The position numbers were made by a program, and so were the translations under genes. 7,616 nt of DNA, from positions 1-7,616 of the forward strand of contig CALIFM010000154.1 in assembly GCA_938021685.1 (NCBI GenBank), given 5' to 3'. The notes under the pieces were generated by a model that was not told where the DNA came from, searched no databases, and saw only the letters and a program-made list of their open reading frames with translations. Every line of letters begins with the position of its first letter. Positions within the stretch are counted from its first letter, which is position 1. The DNA comes from an uncultured Gammaproteobacteria bacterium (GTDB lineage Bacteria; Pseudomonadota; Gammaproteobacteria; Arenicellales; Poriferihabitantaceae). Below, piece after piece: positions 1 through 6,891 of the stretch.

Positions 1-1515
1 GTCGCAATCTCAGCCAAACAAGAAGGGGTTAATCCTCTCGACTTAGCCTGGGGCCGCGTATCTGGTGCGTCCGATAAAAAAGGCGTTTACCTCTCAACGC
101 CAACAGAGGAAGGCACCTCAAACATCATGTACATGGGCCAACGGTGTGAGGCTTACATGGTTTTCTTTCACCATTGCCCCAAGTGCGGTCATGCTCAAGA
201 ACTTCTATGGAACGACGGCAAGCAAAAACACGGTTTTACTTGGGATCACATTGAAGCTTCAAACGGTCGGCGTGATAACGGTGGGTCGGCTGCAACCATT
301 CGTTATGTGTGTGAGGCAAACGGGTGTGAATTTACGCACGATCAATTCGTCAAGATGGATAAGGACTGCAACTCCCAATACTTACGACAAAAGATTGTGG
401 ACTGGGATCACCCTGAAAAGAAATCCTATTACGGCGATATAACACTTCATTGGGATAACGAGGGCAAGTTCACTTGGAAACGCGATGGCATCGACACCAT
501 CACGAAACCTAAGTCTGTTTTCCTTCAATGGCGCGGCTGGTTCAGTTATGAAACTGGCTGGGATGAAGTCTGCGAGATGTACTTAAACGGTGTGGATCGA
601 ATCAAAGAAGGCGACCCATCTCCGTTAAGGCGCTGGACGCAAGAGGTGAAGTCTGAGGTTTGGCGACAACACGGCGGTGCACAAGTTATTCGTCATGGGT
701 ATTTGATGGCGCGGCAAAAAAATACAAAGCTCGACGGCGTTGGCTGGAAAGGTGAACGTCTGCCGGACAAAGTGCAGTTGGTTATTCATACCTGCGATTG
801 CCAGAAAGACCGAATAGAAGTTTTGGCCACCGGTATCGGGTTCGGTATGGAGACGTTTCTGATTCGTAAGTACGTGATTATGGGCGACATACTGACCGAT
901 GAAAAGGTATTGCAGCGCATCCAGCAAATGACCGAGATGACGTACACCAAAGGTGTTGACGATAACGCGTTTCAAATGCCTGTGTACTTAACAGGGATTG
1001 ACGCAAAGTACGGAACTGACAAGGTATTGGCTGCATGTGAAGGAAAATACAAGGACGTGATTATTCCACTGATCGGCACAAACGCAATGAGTAAACCGTT
1101 AATTATTGGGCCGGTTAAATCCACCGATAAGAACTTCGACTGCCACTATACGTCGATGTGCACCGACACTGGCAAAGATCGGGTTTATCAGATGTACAAA
1201 GTCGAAGAACCGGGTCCCGGTTACGTTCACATATCACAACACGAATCCTTTGATGAATCGACGATCAAGCAATTGGTTGCTGAACATAAACCGGTAAAGA
1301 ACATGATTCGACGGTGGGTTCCTATCAAAACAGGGTCTCCCGTTGAAATGTTTGATATGCTTTACATAGCCCTTGCGCTCATTGAGTTTGCAAAAGTTCA
1401 ATACGGACTTGAGATTTTGCCCTTCGATGAGTATTCAGACTCCATCTACACCGGTGGAGATATTGCCGACGATGACGGCATGAGTGATGAAGAAATAGCA
1501 AGGGTCTGGTCTTGA
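1..1515 (+). CDS. terL: Terminase large subunit, GpA family (5' end missing)
   Basis: This is the DNA-packaging motor and nuclease that cuts concatemeric phage DNA and translocates it through the portal. The frame is open from base 1 to the TGA at 1513, giving 504 residues; the ATG at 127 is internal, because conserved sequence lies upstream of it. Residues 31-42 (LSTPTEEGTSNI) match the ATPase motif III region of lambda gpA. A zinc-ribbon-like pair follows, C59-P-K-C62 and C104-X4-C109, as in gpA. The RNase H-like nuclease domain follows, with candidate acidic metal ligands D266 (in HTCDCQKDR), D334 (GIDAKYG) and D452 (MFDMLYIALAL). The segment around residues 385-425 (TDTGKDRVY, then PGPGYVHI) also parallels gpA. 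The Walker A and B motifs must lie left of the window; roughly 200 residues are missing compared with lambda gpA (about 640 aa). An oddity is the Cys on both sides of D266. The family call is by recalled similarity and is strong. Confidence 0.95.
   Translation, partial: VAISAKQEGVNPLDLAWGRVSGASDKKGVYLSTPTEEGTSNIMYMGQRCEAYMVFFHHCPKCGHAQELLWNDGKQKHGFTWDHIEASNGRRDNGGSAATIRYVCEANGCEFTHDQFVKMDKDCNSQYLRQKIVDWDHPEKKSYYGDITLHWDNEGKFTWKRDGIDTITKPKSVFLQWRGWFSYETGWDEVCEMYLNGVDRIKEGDPSPLRRWTQEVKSEVWRQHGGAQVIRHGYLMARQKNTKLDGVGWKGERLPDKVQLVIHTCDCQKDRIEVLATGIGFGMETFLIRKYVIMGDILTDEKVLQRIQQMTEMTYTKGVDDNAFQMPVYLTGIDAKYGTDKVLAACEGKYKDVIIPLIGTNAMSKPLIIGPVKSTDKNFDCHYTSMCTDTGKDRVYQMYKVEEPGPGYVHISQHESFDESTIKQLVAEHKPVKNMIRRWVPIKTGSPVEMFDMLYIALALIEFAKVQYGLEILPFDEYSDSIYTGGDIADDDGMSDEEIARVWS
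1500..1504 (+). promoter_or_regulatory. Ribosome binding site for the TTG start at 1512
   Basis: AAGGG lies 7 bases before the TTG at 1512, inside the end of the terminase gene. The next in-frame ATG, at 1560, has no purine-rich sequence ahead of it. This favours the TTG start, which overlaps the terminase TGA (TTGA) in a typical translational-coupling arrangement. Confidence 0.5.
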
Positions 1516-2108
1516 GCGATGCGCTCGTATTAATTAGCGGCAAACACGAACCTGAACTAATGCGAACATGGCTTCATGTATCGCAGTTTCAGGCCTGTGT
1601 GCTGCATAGACAAAAGCTCGATGGGTGCTCTACGTCGAGCGGCAACCTTGAGTTCATACCGTACACCCTGCCCTCGTTACTCGATCCTAAAGACATCACT
1701 GGTGCTGCGATCATTGATTTTGAAAGCGGCAAGGTATCAACCGTGTTTGGGTTTCAAGTGCCCTTTGAAGGCTTATTCCAATTCGGTAAAGGATGGGGTG
1801 TTTGTGCTCGCGGTTGGTGTTTGCCTTCAGAACAGCCCGATGAATACGAATCTGATTGTGTTGCGTTGATAGATGATCCGTGTGCATTAGCGCGGGAATT
1901 GTGGTGCTGTTATCACAACCTTCGAAAAGGTCAAACTATCTCGATATCGTTTCGAGATATGCAAAAACGGTATCAACCTCAAAGCACTGCAGACCGGCAA
2001 GAGCTTAAAAAAGATTGGTTAGAAGCAAAAGCCGAATGTGATCGGATCTGCAACAAAGGCTCAACGTTTCGCGGTGGCCACTTAGGCCACAGTTGTGGTC
2101 GGTGCTAA
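1512..2108 (+). CDS. Cys-rich protein of unknown function between terminase and portal
   Basis: I do not recognise this 198-residue protein. It lies where lambda carries gpW, the head-completion connector, but at 198 residues it is about three times gpW's length and shows no resemblance to it that I can see. It has 12 cysteines (29, 39, 98, 103, 116, 124, 132, 133, 176, 180, 195, 198), including a CC pair and a C-terminal Gly/His/Cys tail (GGHLGHSCGRC) that ends on Cys. Residues 60-105 look beta-rich (AAIIDFESGKVSTVFGFQV) with a GKGWGVCARGWC segment; residues 145-180 look helical and charged. There is no signal peptide or membrane segment. The TTG start at 1512 overlaps the terminase stop by 4 bases and has an AAGGG ahead of it; the alternative ATG at 1560 would remove 16 residues. 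The stop overlaps the portal start (TAATG). Position suggests a role in packaging or head assembly, but this is inference only. Confidence 0.8.
   Translation: MSDALVLISGKHEPELMRTWLHVSQFQACVLHRQKLDGCSTSSGNLEFIPYTLPSLLDPKDITGAAIIDFESGKVSTVFGFQVPFEGLFQFGKGWGVCARGWCLPSEQPDEYESDCVALIDDPCALARELWCCYHNLRKGQTISISFRDMQKRYQPQSTADRQELKKDWLEAKAECDRICNKGSTFRGGHLGHSCGRC
2074..2098 (+). promoter_or_regulatory. Possible alternative hairpins ahead of the portal start
   Basis: GTGGCC (2074-2079) can pair with GGCCAC (2085-2090) across a 5-base loop. The right arm overlaps CCACA (2087-2091), which can instead pair with TGTGG (2094-2098). The two hairpins are mutually exclusive and end 9-17 bases before the portal ATG at 2108. 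They lie inside the coding sequence of the preceding gene, and arms of 5-6 bp are expected by chance in a window this size, so a regulatory role is only a suggestion. Confidence 0.2.
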
Positions 2109-3859
2109 TGGCTAGAGTAAAGTCAAACGGCTCACTAACCAACCCTCAAGCCTCATGGCAGGAGTTTTTGGCAGCGTGTAATTCAGAGCGCGCTTGGGGT
2201 AGCCACGCAAACTTTAAGATGAATCTGGATGCGGATACTAAGTATCTGGGAAAGATTCGAGAGAACCGCCCTCACGTTAAAGAAATCGCAGTTGAAGACC
2301 CTTTGGCGCGCCGTGCAATTGAATACCAAGTTCAAATGGCGGTGGGTACTAGCCTTAGAGTTAAGCCCACACCGATGTCAAGGCACTTGGGATGGACGGC
2401 GGAAGAGACCTGTAAGTTCTCTGATCAATTCAAAGACGCGATTAAGCTGTATTTAGAATCTGATGAGCGGTGGTTAGATTCACAAGGGCTTCATACACTG
2501 ACTGAGAAAGTCGCTCAACACACTCGGATCTTTAAATCAGAAGGCGAAGCGTTTGAGTTAGTACAAGATTTACCTGAAGAACGCAGGAGCCCATTAAGTT
2601 TTGCGATGGCGAACCTTGATCCGTCTCGCGTTGCACAGCCAACTAACATCGATAATTTAGATAACCGCATTCGTGATGGTGTTTTATTAAGCCGTAACGG
2701 GTATCACTTAGGGTATTACGTTCACGATAACGCCAGAGACAACCCTGTTGCCATAGGTAGAAACGGGTTTCGCTTTGTGCCGACCCGCAATTCTGATACC
2801 GGCCGCCAGCAAATAATCCACACCTACGTTCAGGCCACCTCAGATTTAAGCCGTGGTATTAGCCGCCTAGCTTCATGCCTGTGTTTGTCTTCACAGCGCG
2901 AGAAGTATGTGGACGCGGTACTGGAAGACGCAATAGCCAAAGCCGGTGTGACGTTTGTTGTTACATCGAATTCACAATCTGCCGGTGACATCGTTGATCT
3001 ATTAAAAACCAATCAACCCGGTGCGAGCCGTAATGAAAGCTCTGATCCATTGCGAAAGTACATGGAGAAGTCGGCCGTACACCATAAGGCCATGGGCACC
3101 AGCATTCGTGGCAGTAAAGTTGTACGACTTCTACACGGCGAACAGCTAGACGGGTTCTCAGCACAACAAGCCGGTGACGGTACGTTCGAGCAATTCAGCA
3201 ACACGTTGGATTTGCTCGCTTCATCGTGCCATGACATGCCGTTAGAAGAATACCAACAGCAATGGCACCGCACCAACTACTCAGGCGCACGTTCTGGAAA
3301 GCTCTACTTATGGAACATGATCAATCAGTTGCGAGCCCAAGCGCCGTGGCGCACTACTCGACAGATTCTCTCCCTTGCCTTAGAGAGTTTTATTCTCAAT
3401 GGGCAAGTTCAATTGCCAGGCTTCGAGGGCAGACCCTTTGACGGCTGGCAATTTTTTATTGCAAACAAGGCAGCGATTTGCTGCGTTGAATTATTCGGCT
3501 CTCCCAAAGATGAAATTGATCGAGCCAAGACAGCAGATGCTTATTTAGCAGAAGGTCAGCTAGGCGTTGCAACGTGGGAATCGTACTGCAACGAAGTCTT
3601 AGGCCGTGATTGGGAAGAAGTCATGCAACAAGTGATTGTTGAAGTTCAGAAGACATACGAATTCATTCAAAAATCAACTGGCGCACCACCTACGTGGACT
3701 GTGTCGGATATGGCCACACACAGATTATTTGGCGGCAACGCCTTTTTAGGCCGCAAGAACTTGCGTGATTTAGGCGCAATCACTGAATTAGAAACAGATC
3801 AAATTGGAAGCGGAACTGATGCGGGCGACGGTCAGATCGGCAGGCCAGCAGGAAGTTAA
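2108..3859 (+). CDS. Portal protein, lambda gpB family
   Basis: This is the dodecameric ring protein at the capsid vertex through which terminase pumps DNA and to which the connector and tail attach. The 583 residues follow the gpB (Phage_portal_2) layout: an N-terminal segment with LARRAIEYQVQMAVGTSLRVKP (about residues 66-87); SEGEAFELV and LDPSRV in the wing region; RIRDGVLLSRNGYHLGYYV; then IIHTYVQATSDLSRGISRLASCLCLSS, equivalent to the family's conserved RG-X-P/S-X-L segment before the long stem helices; and a C-terminal part with LYLWNMINQLRAQAPW. It is somewhat longer than lambda gpB (533 aa). I chose the ATG at 2108 because it overlaps the previous stop by one base (TAATG); a TTG at 2093 is in frame but would add only MWSVL without a clear binding site. 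Eight cysteines are present, including C257-L-C259 and an ICC pair. Expression probably depends on translational coupling. Confidence 0.95.
   Translation: MARVKSNGSLTNPQASWQEFLAACNSERAWGSHANFKMNLDADTKYLGKIRENRPHVKEIAVEDPLARRAIEYQVQMAVGTSLRVKPTPMSRHLGWTAEETCKFSDQFKDAIKLYLESDERWLDSQGLHTLTEKVAQHTRIFKSEGEAFELVQDLPEERRSPLSFAMANLDPSRVAQPTNIDNLDNRIRDGVLLSRNGYHLGYYVHDNARDNPVAIGRNGFRFVPTRNSDTGRQQIIHTYVQATSDLSRGISRLASCLCLSSQREKYVDAVLEDAIAKAGVTFVVTSNSQSAGDIVDLLKTNQPGASRNESSDPLRKYMEKSAVHHKAMGTSIRGSKVVRLLHGEQLDGFSAQQAGDGTFEQFSNTLDLLASSCHDMPLEEYQQQWHRTNYSGARSGKLYLWNMINQLRAQAPWRTTRQILSLALESFILNGQVQLPGFEGRPFDGWQFFIANKAAICCVELFGSPKDEIDRAKTADAYLAEGQLGVATWESYCNEVLGRDWEEVMQQVIVEVQKTYEFIQKSTGAPPTWTVSDMATHRLFGGNAFLGRKNLRDLGAITELETDQIGSGTDAGDGQIGRPAGS
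3850..3855 (+). promoter_or_regulatory. Ribosome binding site of the protease/scaffold gene
   Basis: AGGAAG lies 7 bases before the ATG at 3863, overlapping the last codons of the portal gene. It supports the start only 3 bases after the portal stop. Confidence 0.6.
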
Positions 3860-3862
3860 GCA

Positions 3863-5065
3863 ATGACAGCACAGTATCAGTTAGTTAAGAATACAGCCAA
3901 CGCACTAACCATGGACTTCATGGGTGTTATCGGTTGGTCGTTCGATGCTCAAAGCGTGAACATGGCGCTTAACCTGATTGAAGAAAACGAACCTGTTGTG
4001 ATCAACATGCATTCACCGGGTGGAAACCTTGGTGATTCAATCGCTATAAAGAACATGCTGCTTGCTCATCGCGGCGAGGTAACGGTAAACGTTTACTGTC
4101 ATTGCTTATCTGGTGGCCCTGTTATAGCCATGGGCGCAGATACGGTAAACATGGCGCCTGATGCGGGAATGATGATTCACCGGGCATGGGATTGTTTTTG
4201 TGGTCATGCAGAAGGCATGGCCAACTACGCAAGAAACTTAAACGTAAACGACCGCATGATGCTTGAATCATTTAAAGCACGCGGCGATAAAATAAATTTA
4301 TCAGATGAAGAATTAAAATCTGCAATTGAAGCTGAGACATGGTATACAGCTTCTGACGCTATCGAAGCAGGACTTGCCGATGCGATTTTGGACCCAACAG
4401 GATTTGAGGTTCCAGAAAGCATTGACATTGATCCTGATGCAATCGAACAGCTGGTTTTGCCAACGTCAACCCCTGAGACGGTCCTGGCTCAACTAGGTGT
4501 TAAACGTCAACCTTCGGGACTATTGACAATGACTAAAGCCGCTCAGGCCTCCGCTAATGCACCTGCTGCAAAGCCAGCTGTTGCACCTGTGGAAAATACT
4601 TTTACACAAGACGACATCAACGAAGCAACTGCAAACGCACAAAGCGATATGCAAGCGCGTTTTGAAAAACTTATGCCCTACGCACAAAGCAAAGGCATGG
4701 AGTGGGTTTCTGCACAAGCCGCTAAAACCAATTTAAACGTTGATGACATTATTGAAATTGCTGGCGAACCTGCCAAAGCTTCTGTTGAACCTGTTGTTCC
4801 AGCGGTTGAACCTGCAGCTGGTGGCGAACCTAAGCCACAAGCAAGCGCTGAAGGTGATGCTGATCTAACAAAGATCGCACAAGACGCCGCAGCCGCAGCA
4901 GTGCAAGCAGTTCACGCACAAGCATCGACTTCAAATCAAGTGCCTTCCGGCTCTAGTGAAGGTGGCCAACCTGCAGCTGATAGTGATGAGGCATTGATTG
5001 CCAAAGCACAAGCCGCTGCACACGCCGCAAACGTCCGTAACGGAACCGCACAACCAACTAGCTAA
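3863..5065 (+). CDS. ClpP-type prohead protease with C-terminal scaffold region (lambda C-like)
   Basis: This protein of 400 residues probably cleaves scaffold and head proteins inside the procapsid. Residues 1-180 form a ClpP/S49-like serine protease: INMHSPGGNLGDSIAIKNML (about 47-66) is the oxyanion-hole strand and following helix; S83 in CLSGGPVIAMGAD aligns with the ClpP nucleophile; H106 in MMIHRAW aligns with the catalytic His; the third residue is probably acidic, at E157 or E159 (EAETWYTASDAIEAGLAD), where ClpP has Asp. Residues 223-400 resemble scaffold: FEKLMPYAQSKGMEWVSAQAAKTNLNVDDIIEIA (about 267-300) matches the conserved tail of phage ClpP-like proteases. After it come four [GV]EP repeats (about 301-323) and an Ala/Gln-rich segment. 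The four cysteines form two CxC pairs (C79-H-C81 and C111-F-C113) close to S83 and H106, which is unusual. The gene lies between portal and capsid genes, as C/Nu3 does in lambda. Confidence 0.92.
   Translation: MTAQYQLVKNTANALTMDFMGVIGWSFDAQSVNMALNLIEENEPVVINMHSPGGNLGDSIAIKNMLLAHRGEVTVNVYCHCLSGGPVIAMGADTVNMAPDAGMMIHRAWDCFCGHAEGMANYARNLNVNDRMMLESFKARGDKINLSDEELKSAIEAETWYTASDAIEAGLADAILDPTGFEVPESIDIDPDAIEQLVLPTSTPETVLAQLGVKRQPSGLLTMTKAAQASANAPAAKPAVAPVENTFTQDDINEATANAQSDMQARFEKLMPYAQSKGMEWVSAQAAKTNLNVDDIIEIAGEPAKASVEPVVPAVEPAAGGEPKPQASAEGDADLTKIAQDAAAAAVQAVHAQASTSNQVPSGSSEGGQPAADSDEALIAKAQAAAHAANVRNGTAQPTS
4516..4519 (+). promoter_or_regulatory. Weak candidate ribosome binding site for an internal scaffold start
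   Basis: GGGA lies 9 bases before an in-frame ATG at 4529, at the junction between the protease domain and the scaffold-like region. It is a weak match, so it is only mild support for internal initiation. Confidence 0.3.
4529..5065 (+). CDS. Possible nested scaffold protein (Nu3-like) from an internal start
   Basis: An in-frame ATG at 4529 (MTKAAQASAN) would give a 178-residue product identical to the C-terminal part of the protease gene. It falls exactly where the protease domain ends and the Ala/Pro-rich scaffold region begins. In lambda, scaffold Nu3 is made in this way from inside gene C, and many phages with ClpP-like proteases do the same. The product is free of Cys, unlike its neighbours, and contains the conserved FEKLMPYAQSKGMEW region, the EP repeats and predicted helical Ala/Gln-rich stretches, as expected for a scaffold that is removed from the mature head. 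The ribosome binding site is weak, so separate expression is inferred from family behaviour rather than shown. Confidence 0.45.
   Translation: MTKAAQASANAPAAKPAVAPVENTFTQDDINEATANAQSDMQARFEKLMPYAQSKGMEWVSAQAAKTNLNVDDIIEIAGEPAKASVEPVVPAVEPAAGGEPKPQASAEGDADLTKIAQDAAAAAVQAVHAQASTSNQVPSGSSEGGQPAADSDEALIAKAQAAAHAANVRNGTAQPTS
4763..4834 (+). repeat. Short in-frame EP repeats in the scaffold region
   Basis: Four near-copies of GGCGAACCT or GTTGAACCT encode GEP or VEP at residues 301-303, 308-310, 315-317 and 321-323, spaced 6-7 residues apart. They form a Pro/Ala/Glu-rich linker between the conserved helical block and the Ala-rich tail of the scaffold part. They probably arose by slippage and act as a flexible spacer. 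Confidence 0.6.
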
Positions 5066-5081
5066 GCAGTACCGCAGTATC

Positions 5082-5086
5082 AGGGG
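5082..5086 (+). promoter_or_regulatory. Ribosome binding site deciding the start at 5094
   Basis: AGGGG lies 7 bases before the ATG at 5094. The same frame has an earlier ATG at 4998, but that lies inside the protease/scaffold gene and has no comparable site. This favours the 5094 start and a 190-residue product. Confidence 0.65.
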
Positions 5087-5093
5087 AAAATCT

Positions 5094-5666
5094 ATGTCTT
5101 GCGTTGAACCGCAAACCGAAGCGAAAGTCATTCACGACCGACGCAACTGTATCGTCTGCCGTAGTGGTCGTCCTAATTACGTCCAATTCGCAGCCGGTCA
5201 AAACTATTTAAAGTGCTCACTGGTTTACTTCCCAGAGAAGTTTGGACCAGCGATGCCCGTGACTAATCTTGTAGAGCAATGTGACAAGGTTTACGGCATT
5301 GTTTCATGTGGATTAGACGCAACAGAAGTTGATGAGGCCACCGCTGCAACGTGCAAACTAACGGTACTGGCAGACGAAACTGAACTTGATGCAAATCTTG
5401 TTTGCTGGCCAGAAGGCACAAGCGAAGAAGAAATTAACTGGTTCATCGAAACCTCTAAATGCTGCTTGCGTTTTCGCAACGTCTTTACCTGCTCTGAAGT
5501 TCCTGATGAGTTTAAAGATCGAATTCAAACCAAGGCCGTTAAAGGCGTAACTAACCCTGTTGCTGAAGGGCCCGATGTTGTAGGCGGTATTGGAACGGTG
5601 GTAACGCCGACTCTTGAACCACGCCCAGCCCCACAGAAAAGCGGCACGACTCGGAAAGGTAAATAA
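5094..5666 (+). CDS. Cys-rich protein of unknown function in the decoration-protein position
   Basis: I do not recognise this 190-residue protein. It sits between the protease/scaffold gene and the major capsid gene, where lambda encodes head decoration protein D, but it is longer than gpD (110 aa) and not visibly similar. Eleven cysteines occur (3, 19, 22, 41, 63, 72, 87, 104, 123, 124, 133), including C19-I-V-C22 and a CC pair, all within the first 133 residues. Residues 140-190 form a Cys-free tail rich in Pro, Gly, Thr and Lys, ending TRKGK, which is probably disordered. There is no signal peptide or membrane segment. The start at 5094 is supported by AGGGG 7 bases upstream and avoids a 68-base overlap with the previous gene. 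A role in binding or stabilising the capsid is inferred from position alone. Confidence 0.85.
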   Translation: MSCVEPQTEAKVIHDRRNCIVCRSGRPNYVQFAAGQNYLKCSLVYFPEKFGPAMPVTNLVEQCDKVYGIVSCGLDATEVDEATAATCKLTVLADETELDANLVCWPEGTSEEEINWFIETSKCCLRFRNVFTCSEVPDEFKDRIQTKAVKGVTNPVAEGPDVVGGIGTVVTPTLEPRPAPQKSGTTRKGK

Positions 5667-5671
5667 GACCG

Positions 5672-6880
5672 ATGACTATTTCAGTTAAGGACCCAGTAAA
5701 CGATGCGGTCCAGAAAATTTGCGCTAACGTACTGACCCCGTTTTACTACGCAGGCATGATTGACAAGACTGTCGATAAGCGTGCTATGTGGTTTAACGAC
5801 ATGTTCTTCCCTGAGTCGATGGACATCGTTCACGACAAGCGCAAAATGACATGGCATGAGATGAGTGAGCGTTTCCCATCGCTTATGCCAACCGATGTTT
5901 GCCACTGTGAAGAAGGTGATTTCATCTCAATGACCGAATACTACATGGAGCGCACTGTCTCTCATGGGCATTGGTGGTTGGGATTTAACATCGATTGTGA
6001 CTTTGCTGAGTTTCTGCAACCCGGTGAAAACCCATACGCATCCGGCGCTTTTCAAATTCAAGTCGAAGATTACTTCAACAAGATGCGGATTAAGCTGCAG
6101 AACGCGTTTCGCACCAAGCACGAACTATGGGCTGTGCAAATGCTAACCGAAGGGGAAATTACGGTTAAGCCTAAAGGTGGATTGCCTTACAAGATTCAAT
6201 TCCAGCGCGATGGGGATATGAATCACACCATCAATGATCAAGCTGAAATGTGGTGCAACGTGGGCAAAGACAGCAAAAAGTGTCCTGATGTGATCCGCCA
6301 CATTGAAATGATGGATGACATGCTATTTAAAAAGAACCGTGGGCGTGGTGACATCATGTTCATGAACACAACCACTTGTAACTGGTTGCGAGCTTGCCTT
6401 ACTCAGCAGATCAAAGACTGTAAAGAGCTTGCTTTGGCTCAATTCCTAATGCCTAGCACGATCCGAAACGCAGGCCTTGAGGTTCCACGCCCTGTTGATG
6501 GCGCTCGATTCTTTGGCCGGTTCTCAGCTGATCGTGAAATCGATATTTACTGTGTTGATACTAATTTCCAATTCTGCGATCCAGATCAGGATGGTAAGGA
6601 AGTGTGCATTAACCCAATTAAAGACGGTGATGTGTACCTTGTTAACCGCAACGCAACGCAGAACAACACATTGGGTTCTCGTACTGCTTATGGTCGTGTT
6701 CATAACTTCCATAACTCACAGCGATTGACTAAAGACTTCACGCACCAAATCACTAACCCTCGCGGTACGTGCATGGAGCTATTCACTCAAAGCTCACCTA
6801 CTAAGTTGCTTGAATGCCCTAATGCATCCGTTAAATGGAATGTATGCGGCGGCAAAGCGCCTGAAAAGAAAACGGCGTAA
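5672..6880 (+). CDS. Major capsid protein, lambda gpE family
   Basis: This is the HK97-fold shell protein of the icosahedral head. The 402 residues follow the gpE (Phage_cap_E) pattern: an N-terminal arm; FFPES near 45-49; a spine-helix region around 131-160 (VEDYFNKMRIKLQNAFRTKH, then ELWAVQMLTEGEITV) like the gpE segment before LKGKYTM; PYKIQFQRDGDM (about 172-183) like PVEVDMGR; GDIMFMNTTTCNWL in the A-domain; and a C-terminal block (HQITNPRGTCMELFTQSSPTKLLECP, about 358-383) matching lambda's NWVTTGDPAREFTMIQSAPLMLLADP. It is about 60 residues longer than lambda gpE (341 aa). Fifteen cysteines (17, 77, 79, 109, 195, 204, 236, 242, 250, 294, 302, 312, 367, 382, 392) are far more than expected for this family. 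The start is 5 bases after the previous stop; an AAAGG at 5655-5659 is the nearest ribosome-binding candidate, with long spacing. Confidence 0.93.
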   Translation: MTISVKDPVNDAVQKICANVLTPFYYAGMIDKTVDKRAMWFNDMFFPESMDIVHDKRKMTWHEMSERFPSLMPTDVCHCEEGDFISMTEYYMERTVSHGHWWLGFNIDCDFAEFLQPGENPYASGAFQIQVEDYFNKMRIKLQNAFRTKHELWAVQMLTEGEITVKPKGGLPYKIQFQRDGDMNHTINDQAEMWCNVGKDSKKCPDVIRHIEMMDDMLFKKNRGRGDIMFMNTTTCNWLRACLTQQIKDCKELALAQFLMPSTIRNAGLEVPRPVDGARFFGRFSADREIDIYCVDTNFQFCDPDQDGKEVCINPIKDGDVYLVNRNATQNNTLGSRTAYGRVHNFHNSQRLTKDFTHQITNPRGTCMELFTQSSPTKLLECPNASVKWNVCGGKAPEKKTA

Positions 6881-6884
6881 GGAG
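6879..6884 (+). promoter_or_regulatory. Strong ribosome binding site after the capsid gene
   Basis: AAGGAG overlaps the capsid stop codon and lies 7 bases before the ATG at 6892. It is the best match to the consensus in this window, suggesting that the next protein is made in large amounts. Confidence 0.75.
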
Positions 6885-6891
6885 ATAGATA

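Noticed and set aside
127..129. ATG at 127 as the terminase start
   Set aside because: The frame is open back to base 1 and the upstream 42 codons contain the conserved LSTP motif III region, so this Met is internal.
65..442. 125-codon open frame inside the terminase gene
   Set aside because: It is a +1-type shadow of the conserved terminase frame with no plausible protein features.
625..975. 116-codon antisense open frame within the terminase gene
   Set aside because: It lies wholly opposite the conserved nuclease domain, with no ribosome binding site or recognisable motif; other antisense frames in the window were dismissed on the same grounds.
1208..1222. 15-base palindrome AACCGGGTCCCGGTT as a possible protein binding or cos-like site
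   Set aside because: Arms of 7 bp are expected about once per two windows of this size by chance, it encodes the family-typical PGPG turn, and lambda-type cos sites lie upstream of the small terminase gene, not inside the large one.
4636..4690. Repeated CGCACAAAGC within the scaffold region
   Set aside because: Two copies only, in a region of biased Ala/Gln/Ser codons; no larger repeat unit or function is apparent.
4998..5093. Upstream in-frame ATG extending the 190-residue gene to 222 residues
   Set aside because: It would overlap the protease/scaffold gene by 68 bases with no ribosome binding site, whereas AGGGG precedes 5094; the added residues look like a frame shadow.
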